A DNA stretch of 64,000 nucleotides. Origin: Osmia lignaria lignaria. Its lineage: Eukaryota; Arthropoda; Insecta; Hymenoptera; Megachilidae. The notes beneath the pieces were generated by a model. That model did not search any database. It was not told where the DNA came from and worked only from the letters and a program-made list of their open reading frames with translations. The position numbers and the translations under genes were made by a program. The first letter of the stretch is position 1. The number at the start of each line of letters is the position of its first letter. Shown one piece after another: positions 21,393 to 34,270 of this stretch. The stretch is taken from positions 10,230,001-10,294,000 of the forward strand of contig NW_027478169.1 in the NCBI RefSeq assembly GCF_051020975.1, in the 5' to 3' direction.

Positions 21393-23324
21393 TCAGATGC
21401 GTAGTTCTCGAGATATATCAAGATATTTAAAAGTTCCGAAGCCGCACCAACATAATAGAGATACAGAAACACCGTGGCCCCTTTCTTTGAGATATCTCTG
21501 CACTATTGCGAGCTGCAAATGCCACTTCCAGCTTAGCTGCGCAGAAGAAGAACAACAAGAAGAAGAAATATCTCGAAATATGTCCGTCAGGCCCCTTCCC
21601 TTGAGATATATCTGCAAATATCTCGGAAACGAAGCGAGCTATGGCAAAATGTTAAGAGACCTTTTTTGTAGAGAATTATGTTTCCTACAATTTATGTTCT
21701 ATGATATTTTTTGATCAGATGCGTAGTTCTCGAGATATACCAAGATATTTAAAAGTTCCGAAGCCGCACCAACATAATAGAGATACAGAAACACCGTGGC
21801 CCCTTTCTTTGAGATAACTCTGCACTATTGCGAGCTGCAAATGCCACTCCCAGCTTAGCTGTGCAGAGGAAGAACAACAAGAAGAAGGAATATCTCGAAA
21901 TATGTCCGTCAGGCCAGTTCCTTTGAGATAAATATGCAAATATCTCGGAAACGAAGCGAGCTATGGCAAAATGTTAAGCGACCTTTTTTGTAGAGAATTA
22001 AGTTTCCTACTTTTTATGTTCTATGATATTTTTTTATCAGATGCGCAGTTCTCGAGATATATCAAGATATTTAAAAGTTCCGAAGCCGCACCAACATAAT
22101 AGAGATACAGAAACACCGTGGCCCCTTTCTTTGAGATATCTCTGCACTATTGCGAGCTGCAAATGCCACTTCCAGCTTAGCTGCGCAGAAGAAGAACAAC
22201 AAGAAGAAGAAATATCTCGAAATATGTCCGTCAGGCCCCTTCCCTTGAGATATATCTGCAAATATCTCGGAAACGAAGCGAGCTATGGCAAAATGTTAAG
22301 AGACCTTTTTTGTAGAGAATTATGTTTCCTACAATTTATGTTCTATGATATTTTTTGATCAGATGCGTAGTTCTCGAGATATACCAAGATATTTAAAAGT
22401 TCCGAAGCCGCACCAACATAATAGAGATACAGAAACACCGTGGCCCCTTTCTTTGAGATAACTCTGCACTATTGCGAGCTGCAAATGCCACTTCCAGCTT
22501 AGCTGTGCAGAGGAAGAACAACAAGAAGAAGGAATATCTCGAAATATGTCCGTCAGGCCAGTTCCTTTGAGATAAATATGCAAATATCTCGGAAACGAAG
22601 CGAGCTATGGCAAAATGTTAAGCGACCTTTTTTGTAGAGAATTAAGTTTCCTACTTTTTATGTTCTATGATATTTTTTGATCAGATGCGTAGTTCTCGAG
22701 ATATATCAAGATATTTAAAAGTTCCGAAGCCGCACCAACATAATAGAGATACAGAAACACCGTGGCCCCTTTCTTTGAGATATCTCTGCACTATTGCGAG
22801 CTGCAAATGCCACTTCCAGCTTAGCTGCGCAGAAGAAGAACAACAAGAAGAAGAAATATCTCGAAATATGTCCGTCAGGCCCCTTCCCTTGAGATATATC
22901 TGCAAATATCTCGGAAACGAAGCGAGCTATGGCAAAATGTTAAGAGACCTTTTTTGTAGAGAATTATGTTTCCTACAATTTATGTTCTATGATATTTTTT
23001 GATCAGATGCGTAGTTCTCGAGATATACCAAGATATTTAAAAGTTCCGAAGCCGCACCAACATAATAGAGATACAGAAACACCGTGGCCCCTTTCTTTGA
23101 GATAACTCTGCACTATTGCGAGCTGCAAATGCCACTTCCAGCTTAGCTGTGCAGAGGAAGAACAACAAGAAGAAGGAATATCTCGAAATATGTCCGTCAG
23201 GCCAGTTCCTTTGAGATAAATATGCAAATATCTCGGAAACGAAGCGAGCTATGGCAAAATGTTAAGCGACCTTTTTTGTAGAGAATTAAGTTTCCTACTT
23301 TTTATGTTCTATGATATTTTTTGA

Positions 23325-23646
23325 TCAGATGCGTAGTTCTCGAGATATACCAAGATATTTAAAAGTTCCGAAGCCGCACCAACATAATAGAGATACAGAA
23401 ACACCGTGGCCCCTTTCTTTGAGATAACTCTGCACTATTGCGAGCTGCAAATGCCACTTCCAGCTTAGCTGTGCAGAGGAAGAACAACAAGAAGAAGGAA
23501 TATCTCGAAATATGTCCGTCAGGCCAGTTCCTTTGAGATAAATATGCAAATATCTCGGAAACGAAGCGAGCTATGGCAAAATGTTAAGCGACCTTTTTTG
23601 TAGAGAATTAAGTTTCCTACTTTTTATGTTCTATGATATTTTTTGA
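23325..23646 (+). repeat. Second consecutive B monomer (dimer phase slip)
   Basis: A complete B monomer directly follows another B (23003). The linker before it is the B-to-A kind (AAGCGACC, AAGTTTCCTACTTTTTATG) but the head is B (GATATACC). The junction therefore lies between about 23300 and 23347. The breakpoint differs from that of 21071, so this is a separate event that lost one A monomer. Confidence 0.85.
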
Positions 23647-26600
23647 TCAGATGCGTAGTTCTCGAGATATATCAAGATATTTAAAAGTTCCGAAGCCGCA
23701 CCAACATAATAGAGATACAGAAACACCGTGGCCCCTTTCTTTGAGATATCTCTGCACTATTGCGAGCTGCAAATGCCACTTCCAGCTTAGCTGCGCAGAA
23801 GAAGAACAACAAGAAGAAGAAATATCTCGAAATATGTCCGTCAGGCCCCTTCCCTTGAGATATATCTGCAAATATCTCGGAAACGAAGCGAGCTATGGCA
23901 AAATGTTAAGAGACCTTTTTTGTAGAGAATTATGTTTCCTACAATTTATGTTCTATGATATTTTTTGATCAGATGCGTAGTTCTCGAGACATACCAAGAT
24001 ATTTAAAAGTTCCGAAGCCGCACCAACATAATAGAGATACAGAAACACCGTGGCCCCTTTCTTTGAGATAACTCTGCACTATTGCGAGCTGCAAATGCCA
24101 CTTCCAGCTTAGCTGTGCAGAGGAAGAACAACAACAAGAAGGAATATCTCGAAATATGTCCGTCAGGCCAGTTCCTTTGAGATAAATATGCAAATATCTC
24201 GGAAACGAAGCGAGCTATGGCAAAATGTTAAGCGACCTTTTTTGTAGAGAATTAAGTTTCCTACTTTTTATGTTCTATGATATTTTTTGATCAGATGCGT
24301 AGTTCTCGAGATATATCAAGATATTTAAAAGTTCCGAAGCCGCACCAACATAATAGAGATACAGAAACACCGTGGCCCCTTTCTTTGAGATATCTCTGCA
24401 CTATTGCGAGCTGCAAATGCCACTTCCAGCTTAGCTGCGCAGAAGAAGAACAACAAGAAGAAGAAATATCTCGAAATATGTCCGTCAGGCCCCTTCCCTT
24501 GAGATATATCTGCAAATATCTCGGAAACGAAGCGAGCTATGGCAAAATGTTAAGAGACCTTTTTTGTAGAGAATTATGTTTCCTACAATTTATGTTCTAT
24601 GATATTTTTTGATCAGATGCGTAGTTCTCGAGATATACCAAGATATTTAAAAGTTCCGAAGCCGCACCAACATAATAGAGATACAGAAACACCGTGGCCC
24701 CTTTCTTTGAGATAACTCTGCACTATTGCGAGCTGCAAATGCCACTTCCAGCTTAGCTGTGCAGAGGAAGAACAACAAGAAGAAGGAATATCTCGAAATA
24801 TGTCCGTCAGGCCAGTTCCTTTGAGATAAATATGCAAATATCTCGGAAACGAAGCGAGCTATGGCAAAATGTTAAGCGACCTTTTTTGTAGAGAATTAAG
24901 TTTCCTACTTTTTATGTTCTATGATATTTTTTGATCAGATGCGTAGTTCTCGAGATATATCAAGATATTTAAAAGTTCCGAAGCCGCACCAACATAATAG
25001 AGATACAGAAACACCGTGGCCCCTTTCTTTGAGATATCTCTGCACTATTGCGAGCTGCAAATGCCACTTCCAGCTTAGCTGCGCAGAAGAAGAACAACAA
25101 GAAGAAGAAATATCTCGAAATATGTCCGTCAGGCCCCTTCCCTTGAGATATATCTGCAAATATCTCGGAAACGAAGCGAGCTATGGCAAAATGTTAAGAG
25201 ACCTTTTTTGTAGAGAATTATGTTTCCTACAATTTATGTTCTATGATATTTTTTGATCAGATGCGTAGTTCTCGAGATATACCAAGATATTTAAAAGTTC
25301 CGAAGCCGCACCAACATAATAGAGATACAGAAACACCGTGGCCCCTTTCTTTGAGATAACTCTGCACTATTGCGAGCTGCAAATGCCACTTCCAGCTTAG
25401 CTGTGCAGAGGAAGAACAACAAGAAGAAGGAATATCTCGAAATATGTCCGTCAGGCCAGTTCCTTTGAGATAAATATGCAAATATCTCGGAAACGAAGCG
25501 AGCTATGGCAAAATGTTAAGCGACCTTTTTTGTAGAGAATTAAGTTTCCTACTTTTTATGTTCTATGATATTTTTTTATCAGATGCGCAGTTCTCGAGAT
25601 ATATCAAGATATTTAAAAGTTCCGAAGCCGCACCAACATAATAGAGATACAGAAACACCGTGGCCCCTTTCTTTGAGATATCTCTGCACTATTGCGAGCT
25701 GCAAATGCCACTTCCAGCTTAGCTGCGCAGAAGAAGAACAACAAGAAGAAGAAATATCTCGAAATATGTCCGTCAGGCCCCTTCCCTTGAGATATATCTG
25801 CAAATATCTCGGAAACGAAGCGAGCTATGGCAAAATGTTAAGAGACCTTTTTTGTAGAGAATTATGTTTCCTACAATTTATGTTCTATGATATTTTTTGA
25901 TCAGATGCGTAGTTCTCGAGATATACCAAGATATTTAAAAGTTCCGAAGCCGCACCAACATAATAGAGATACAGAAACACCGTGGCCCCTTTCTTTGCGA
26001 TAACTCTGCACTATTGCGAGCTGCAAATGCCACTTCCAGCTTAGCTGTGCAGAGGAAGAACAACAAGAAGAAGGAATATCTCGAAATATGTCCGTCAGGC
26101 CAGTTCCTTTGAGATAAATATGCAAATATCTCGGAAACGAAGCGAGCTATGGCAAAATGTTAAGCGACCTTTTTTGTAGAGAATTAAGTTTCCTACTTTT
26201 TATGTTCTATAATATTTTTTGATCAGATGCGTAGTTCTCGAGATATATCAAGATATTTAAAAGTTCCGAAGCCGCACCAACATAATAGAGATACAGAAAC
26301 ACCGTGGCCCCTTTCTTTGAGATATCTCTGCACTATTGCGAGCTGCAAATGCCACTTCCAGCTTAGCTGCGCAGAAGAAGAACAACAAGAAGAAGAAATA
26401 TCTCGAAATATGTCCGTCAGGCCCCTTCCCTTGAGATATATCTGCAAATATCTCGGAAACGAAGCGAGCTATGGCAAAATGTTAAGAGACCTTTTTTGTA
26501 GAGAATTATGTTTCCTACAATTTATGTTCTATGATATTTTTTGATCAGATGCGTAGTTCTCGAGATATACCAAGATATTTAAAAGTTCCGAAGCCGCACC

Positions 26601-26866
26601 AACATAATAGAGATACAGAAACACCGTGGCCCCTTTCTTTGAGATAACTCTGCACTATTGCGAGCTGCAAATGCCACTTCCAGCTTAGCTGTGCAGAGGA
26701 AGAACAACAAGAAGAAGGAATATCTCGAAATATGTCCGTCAGGCCAGTTCCTTTGAGATAAATATGCAAATATCTCGGAAACGAAGCGAGCTATGGCAAA
26801 ATGTTAAGCGACCTTTTTTGTAGAGAATTAAGTTTCCTACTTTTTATGTTCAATGATATTTTTTGA

Positions 26867-27188
26867 TCAGATGCGTAGTTCTCGAGATATATCAAGATAT
26901 TTAAAAGTTCCGAAGCCGCACCAACATAATAGAGATACAGAAACACCGTGGCCCCTTTCTTTGAGATATCTCTGCACTATTGCGAGCCGCAAATGCCACT
27001 TCCAGCTTAGCTGTGCAGAAGAAGAGCAACAAGAAGAAGAAATATCTCGAAATATGTCCGTCAGGCCAGTTCCTTTGAGCTGAATCTGCAAATATCTCGG
27101 AAACGAAGCGAGCTATGGCAAAATGTTAAGAGACGTTTTTTGTAGAGAATTATGTTTCCTACAATTTATGTTCTATGATATTTTTTGA
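26867..27188 (+). repeat. Composite A/N/Q monomer at the right border of the dimer array
   Basis: The head and GATATCTCTG are A type, the middle (GAGCCGCAAATG, GAAGAGCAAC) is N type, and the 3' part (CCAGTTCCTTTGAGCTGAATC, AGAGACGTTTT) is Q type. It is followed by an H monomer (27189). The dimer array thus ends in the same N, Q, H material that borders it on the left and interrupts it at 17530. Confidence 0.8.
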
Positions 27189-30100
27189 TCAGAAGCGTAG
27201 TTCTCGAGATATATCAAGATATTTAAAAGTTCCGAAGCCGCACCAACATAATAGGGATACAGAAACACCGTGGCCCCGTTCTTTGAGATAACTCTGCACT
27301 AGTGCGAGCCGCAAATGCCACTTCCAGCTTAGCTGTGCAGAAGAAGAACAACAAGAAGAAGAAATATCTCGAAATATGTCCGTCAGGCCCCTTCCCTTGA
27401 GATAAATATGCAAATATCTCGGAAACGAAGCGAGCTATGGCAAAATGTTAAGCGACCTTTTTTGTAGAGAATTAAGTTTACTACTTTTTATGTTCTATGA
27501 TATTTTTTGATCAGATGCGTAGTTCTCGAGATATATCAAGATATTTAAAAGTTCCGAAGCCGCACCAACATAATAGAGATACAGAAACACCGTGGCCCCT
27601 TTCTTTGAGATATCTCTGCACTATTGCGAGCTGCAAATGCCACTTCCAGCTTAGCTGCGCAGAAGAAGAACAACAAGAAGAAGAAATATCTCGAAATATG
27701 TCCGTCAGGCCCCTTCCCTTGAGATATATCTGCAAATATCTCGGAAACGAAGCGTGCTATGGCAAAATGTTAAGAGACCTTTTTTGTAGCGAATCAAGTT
27801 TATTACTTTTTATGTTCTATGATATTTTTTGATCAGATGCGTAGTTCTCGAGATATATCAAGATATTTAAAAGTTCCGAAGCCGCACCAACATAATAGAG
27901 ATACAGAAACACCGTGGCCCCTTTCTTTCAGATAGCTATGCACTATTGCGAGCTGCAAATGCCACTTCCAGCTTAGCTGTGCAGAAGAAGAACAACAAGA
28001 AGAAGAAATATCTCGAAATATGTCCGTCAGGCCCCTTACCTTGAGATAAATCTGCAAATATCTCGGAAACGAAGCGAGCTATGGCAAAATGTTAAGAGAC
28101 CTTTTTTGTAGAGAATTCAGTTTCCTACTTTTTATCTTCTACGATATTTTCTGATCAGATGCGTAGTTCTCGAGATATATCAAGATATTTAAAAGTTCCG
28201 AAGCCGCACCAACATAATAGAGATACAGAAACACCGTGGCCCCTTTCTTTCAGATAGCTATGCACTATTGCGAGCTGCAAATGCCACTTCCAGCTTAGCT
28301 GTGCAGAAGAAGAACAACAAGAAGAAGAAATATCTCGAAATATGTCCGTCAGGCCCCTTACCTTGAGATAAATCTGCAAATATCTCGGAAACGAAGCGAG
28401 CTATGGCAAAATGTTAAGAGACCCTTTTTGTAGAGAATTATGTTTCCTACAATTTCTGTTCTATGATATTTTTTGATCAGAAGCGTAGTTTTCGAGATAT
28501 ATCGAGATATTTAAAAGTTCCGAAGCCGCACCAACATAATAGAGATACAGAAACACCGTGGCCCCTTTCGTTGAGATAACTCTGCACTATTGCGAGCCGC
28601 AAATGCCACTTCCAGCTTAGCTGTGCAGAAGAAGAGCAACAAGAAGGAGAAATATCTCGAAATATGTCCGTCAGGCCCGTTCCCTTGAGATAAATATGCA
28701 AATATCTCGGAAACGAAGCGAGCTATGGCAAAATGTTAAGAGACCTTTTTTGTAGAGAATTAAGTTGCTACTTTTTATGTTCTATGATATTTTTTGATCA
28801 GATGCGTAGTTCTCGAGATATATCAAGATATTCAAAAGTTCCGAAGCCGCACCAACATAATAGAGATACAGAAACACCGTGGCCCCTTTCTTTGAGATAA
28901 CTCTGCACTATTGCGAGTTGCAAATGCCACTTCCAGCTTAGCTGTGCAGAGGAAGAACAACAAGAAGAAGAAATATCTCGAAATATGTCCGTCAGGCCAG
29001 TTCCTTTGAGCTGAATCTGCAAATATCTCGGAAACGAAGCGAGCTATGGCAAAATGTTAAGAGACGTTTTTTGTAGAGAATTATGTTTCCTACAATTTAT
29101 GTTCTATGATATTTTTTGATCAGAAGCGTAGTTCTCGAGATATATCAAGATATTTAAAAGTTCCGAAGCCGCACCAACATAATAGGGATACAGAAACACC
29201 GTGGCCCCGTTCTTTGAGATAACTCTGCACTAGTGCGAGCCGCAAATGCCACTTCCAGCTTAGCTGTGCAGAAGAAGAACAACAAGAAGAAGAAATATCT
29301 CGAAATATGTCCGTCAGGCCCCTTCCCTTGAGATAAATATGCAAATATCTCGGAAACGAAGCGAGCTATGGCAAAATGTTAAGCGACCTTTTTTGTAGAG
29401 AATTAAGTTTACTACTTTTTATGTTCTATGATATTTTTTGATCAGATGCGTAGTTCTCGAGATATATCAAGATATTTAAAAGTTCCGAAGCCGCACCAAC
29501 ATAATAGAGATACAGAAACACCGTGGCCCCTTTCTTTGAGATATCTCTGCACTATTGCGAGCTGCAAATGCCACTTCCAGCTTAGCTGCGCAGAAGAAGA
29601 ACAACAAGAAGAAGAAATATCTCGAAATATGTCCGTCAGGCCCCTTCCCTTGAGATATATCTGCAAATATCTCGGAAACGAAGCGTGCTATGGCAAAATG
29701 TTAAGAGACCTTTTTTGTAGCGAATCAAGTTTATTACTTTTTATGTTCTATGATATTTTTTGATCAGATGCGTAGTTCTCGAGATATATCAAGATATTTA
29801 AAAGTTCCGAAGCCGCACCAACATAATAGAGATACAGAAACACCGTGGCCCCTTTCTTTCAGATAGCTATGCACTATTGCGAGCTGCAAATGCCACTTCC
29901 AGCTTAGCTGTGCAGAAGAAGAACAACAAGAAGAAGAAATATCTCGAAATATGTCCGTCAGGCCCCTTACCTTGAGATAAATCTGCAAATATCTCGGAAA
30001 CGAAGCGAGCTATGGCAAAATGTTAAGAGACCTTTTTTGTAGAGAATTCAGTTTCCTACTTTTTATCTTCTACGATATTTTCTGATCAGATGCGTAGTTC

Positions 30101-31050
30101 TCGAGATATATCAAGATATTTAAAAGTTCCGAAGCCGCACCAACATAATAGAGATACAGAAACACCGTGGCCCCTTTCTTTCAGATAGCTATGCACTATT
30201 GCGAGCTGCAAATGCCACTTCCAGCTTAGCTGTGCAGAAGAAGAACAACAAGAAGAAGAAATATCTCGAAATATGTCCGTCAGGCCCCTTACCTTGAGAT
30301 AAATCTGCAAATATCTCGGAAACGAAGCGAGCTATGGCAAAATGTTAAGAGACCCTTTTTGTAGAGAATTATGTTTCCTACAATTTCTGTTCTATGATAT
30401 TTTTTGATCAGAAGCGTAGTTTTCGAGATATATCGAGATATTTAAAAGTTCCGAAGCCGCACCAACATAATAGAGATACAGAAACACCGTGGCCCCTTTC
30501 GTTGAGATAACTCTGCACTATTGCGAGCCGCAAATGCCACTTCCAGCTTAGCTGTGCAGAAGAAGAGCAACAAGAAGGAGAAATATCTCGAAATATGTCC
30601 GTCAGGCCCGTTCCCTTGAGATAAATATGCAAATATCTCGGAAACGAAGCGAGCTATGGCAAAATGTTAAGAGACCTTTTTTGTAGAGAATTAAGTTGCT
30701 ACTTTTTATGTTCTATGATATTTTTTGATCAGATGCGTAGTTCTCGAGATATATCAAGATATTCAAAAGTTCCGAAGCCGCACCAACATAATAGAGATAC
30801 AGAAACACCGTGGCCCCTTTCTTTGAGATAACTCTGCACTATTGCGAGTTGCAAATGCCACTTCCAGCTTAGCTGTGCAGAGGAAGAACAACAAGAAGAA
30901 GAAATATCTCGAAATATGTCCGTCAGGCCAGTTCCTTTGAGCTGAATCTGCAAATATCTCGGAAACGAAGCGAGCTATGGCAAAATGTTAAGAGACGTTT
31001 TTTGTAGAGAATTATGTTTCCTACAATTTATGTTCTATGATATTTTTTGA
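27189..31050 (+). repeat. 6-mer higher-order repeat, 1931 bp, two copies (H A' V V N Q)
   Basis: Units 27189-29119 and 29120-31050 look identical by eye. The order is H (GGGATACAG, CCCCGTTC), A' (A head and core, tail AAGCGTGC, TAGCGAATCAAG, TTTATTAC), V and V (CTTTCAGATAGC, CCTTACCTTGAG; the second starting after TACGATATTTTCTGATC), N (AAGAAGGAGAAATATC, GGCCCGTTCCC, with the 1-bp deletion AAGTTGCTAC) and Q (GAGTTGCAAATG). Because of that deletion the period is 1931, not 1932. A third copy starts at 31051 but stops after H and A'. Confidence 0.9.
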
Positions 31051-34000
31051 TCAGAAGCGTAGTTCTCGAGATATATCAAGATATTTAAAAGTTCCGAAGC
31101 CGCACCAACATAATAGGGATACAGAAACACCGTGGCCCCGTTCTTTGAGATAACTCTGCACTAGTGCGAGCCGCAAATGCCACTTCCAGCTTAGCTGTGC
31201 AGAAGAAGAACAACAAGAAGAAGAAATATCTCGAAATATGTCCGTCAGGCCCCTTCCCTTGAGATAAATATGCAAATATCTCGGAAACGAAGCGAGCTAT
31301 GGCAAAATGTTAAGCGACCTTTTTTGTAGAGAATTAAGTTTCCTACTTTTTATGTTCTATGATATTTTTTGATCAGATGCGTAGTTCTCGAGATATATCA
31401 AGATATTTAAAAGTTCCGAAGCCGCACCAACATAACAGAGATACAGAAACACCGTGGCCCCTTTCTTTGAGATATCTCTGCACTATTGCGAGCTGTAAAT
31501 GCCACTTCCAGCTTAGCTGCGCAGAAGAAGAACAACAAGAAGAAGAAATATCTCGAAATATGTCCGTCAGGCCCCTTCCCTTGAGATATATCTGCAAATA
31601 TCTCGGAAACGAAGCGTGCTATGGCAAAATGTTAAGAGACCTTTTTTGTAGCGAATCAAGTTTCCTACTTTTTATGTTCTATGATATTTTTTGATCAGAT
31701 GCGTAGTTCTCGAGATATATCAAGATATTCAAAAGTTCCGAAGCCGCACCAACATAATAGAGATACAGAAACACCGTGGCCCCTTTCTTTGAGATAACTC
31801 TGCACTATTGCGAGCTGCAAATGCCACTTCCAGCTTAGCTGTGCAGAGGAAGAACAACAAGAAGAAGAAATATCTCGAAATATGTCCGTCAGGCCAGTTC
31901 CTTTGAGCTGAATCTGCAAATATCTCGGAAACGAAGCGAGCTATGGCAAAATGTTAAGAGACGTTTTTTGTAGAGAATTATGTTTCCTACAATTTATGTT
32001 CTATGATATTTTTTGATCAGAAGCGTAGTTCTCGAGATATATCAAGATATTTAAAAGTTCCGAAGCCGCACCAACATAATAGGGATACAGAAACACCGTG
32101 GCCCCGTTCTTTGAGATAACTCTGCACTAGTGCGAGCCGCAAATGCCACTTCCAGCTTAGCTGTGCAGAAGAAGAACAACAAGAAGAAGAAATATCTCGA
32201 AATATGTCCGTCAGGCCCCTTCCCTTGAGATAAATATGCAAATATCTCGGAAACGAAGCGAGCTATGGCAAAATGTTAAGCGACCTTTTTTGTAGAGAAT
32301 TAAGTTTCCTACTTTTTATGTTCTATGATATTTTTTGATCAGATGCGTAGTTCTCGAGATATATCAAGATATTTAAAAGTTCCGAAGCCGCACCAACATA
32401 ATAGAGATACAGAAACACCGTGGCCCCTTTCTTTGAGATAACTCTGCACTATTGCGAGCTGCAAATGCCACTTTCAGCTTAGCTGTGCAGAAGAAGAACA
32501 ACAAGAAGAAGAAATATCTCGAAATATGTCCGTCAGGCCACTTCCCTTGAGATAAATCTGCAAATATCTCGGAAACGAAGCGAGCTATGGCAAAATGTTA
32601 AGAGACCCTTTTTGTAGAGAATTATGTTTCCTACAATTTCTGTTCTATGATATTTTTTGATCAGAAGCGTAGTTTTCGAGATATATCGAGATATTTAAAA
32701 GTTCCGAAGCCGCACCAACATAATAGAGATACAGAAACACCGTGGCCCCTTTCGTTGAGATAACTCTGCACTATTGCGAGCCGCAAATGCCACTTCCAGC
32801 TTAGCTGTGCAGAAGAAGAGCAACAAGAAGAAGAAATATCTCGAAATATGTCCGTCAGGCCCCTTCCCTTGAGATAAATCTGCAAATATCTCGGAAACGA
32901 AGCGAGCTATGGCAAAATGTTAAGAGACCTTTTTTGTAGAGAATTAAGTTTCCTACTTTTTATGTTCTATGATATTTTTTGATCAGATGCGTAGTTCTCG
33001 AGATATATCAAGATATTCAAAAGTTCCGAAGCCGCACCAACATAATAGAGATACAGAAACACCGTGGCCCCTTTCTTTGAGATAACTCTGCACTATTGCG
33101 AGCTGCAAATGCCACTTCCAGCTTAGCTGTGCAGAGGAAGAACAACAAGAAGAAGAAATATCTCGAAATATGTCCGTCAGGCCAGTTCCTTTGAGCTGAA
33201 TCTGCAAATATCTCGGAAACGAAGCGAGCTATGGCAAAATGTTGAGAGACGTTTTTTGTAGAGAATTATGTTTCCTACAATTTATGTTCTATGATATTTT
33301 TTGATCAGAAGCGTAGTTCTCGAGATATATCAAGATATTTAAAAGTTCCGAAGCCGCACCAACATAATAGGGATACAGAAACACCGTGGCCCCGTTCTGT
33401 GAGATAACTCTGCACTAGTGCGAGCCGCAAATGCCACTTCCAGCTTAGCTGTGCAGAAGAAGAACAACAAGAAGAAGAAATATCTCGAAATATGTCCGTC
33501 AGGCCCCTTCCCTTGAGATAAATATGCAAATATCTCGGAAACGAAGCGGGCTATGGCAAAATGTTAAGCGACCTTTTTTGTAGAGAATTAAGTTTCCTAC
33601 TTTTTATGTTCTATGATATTTTTTGATCAGATGCGTAGTTCTCGAGATATATCAAGATATTTAAAAGTTCCGAAGCCGCACCAACATAATAGAGATACAG
33701 AAACACCGTGGCCCCTTTCTTTGAGATAACTCTGCACTATTGCGAGCTGCAAATGCCACTTTCAGCTTAGCTGTACAGAAGAAGAACAACAAGAAGAAGA
33801 AATATCTCGAAATATGTCCGCCAGGCCCCTTCCCTTTAGATAAATCTGCAAATATCTCGGAAACGAAGAGAGCTATGGCAAAATGTTAAGAGACCTTTTT
33901 TGTAGAGAATTAGGTTTCCTACTTTTTATGTTCTATGATATTTTATGATCAGATGCGTAGTTCTCGAGATATATCAAGATATTCAAAAGTTCCGAAGCCG

Positions 34001-34270
34001 CACCAACATAATAGAGATACAGAAACACCGTGGCCCCTTTCTTTGAGATAACTCTGCACTATTGCGAGCTGCAAATGCCACTTCCAGCTTAGCTGTGCAG
34101 TGGAAGAACAACAAGAAGAAGAAATATCTCGAAATATGTCCGTCAGGCCAGTTCCTTTGAGCTGAATCTGCAAATATCTCGGAAACGAAGCGAGCTATGG
34201 CAAAATGTTAAGAGACGTTTTTTGTAGAGAATTATGTTTCCTACAATTTATGTTCTATGATATTTTTTGA
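31051..34270 (+). repeat. Shortened H-x-N-Q cycles
   Basis: The monomers read H, A', Q, H, x, N, Q, H, x, Q' (starts at 31051, 31373, 31695, 32017, 32339, 32661, 32983, 33305, 33627, 33949). Type x has CCACTTTCAGC; from 33627 on it also has CTGTACAG. The N monomer at 32661 lacks the 1-bp deletion of the other N monomers. Q' (33949) has GCAGTGGAAG and TTTTATGATCAG. The block looks like truncated and re-expanded versions of the preceding 6-mer, with Q followed by H kept as a unit. Confidence 0.8.

Larger units (their letters stand above)
18191..26866 (+). repeat. Dimer HOR (644 bp), main homogenised part
   Basis: A and B monomers alternate with very few differences. Over the whole dimer array I count 15 A, 17 B and one A/B hybrid (21071). 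Private changes include CATAACAGAG (about 18553), AATTTGTCCG (about 19002), GATATTTCTG (about 19881), GCCACTCCCAG (about 21843) and CAACAACAAG (about 24128). The order breaks twice: hybrid 21071, and two B monomers in a row at 23003 and 23325. Two marker changes recur at larger spacing: GAGACATACC at 20749 and 23969, and TTTTTTTATCAGATGCGCAG at 22037 and 25579. This shows a multi-kilobase duplication on top of the dimer. Confidence 0.92.
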
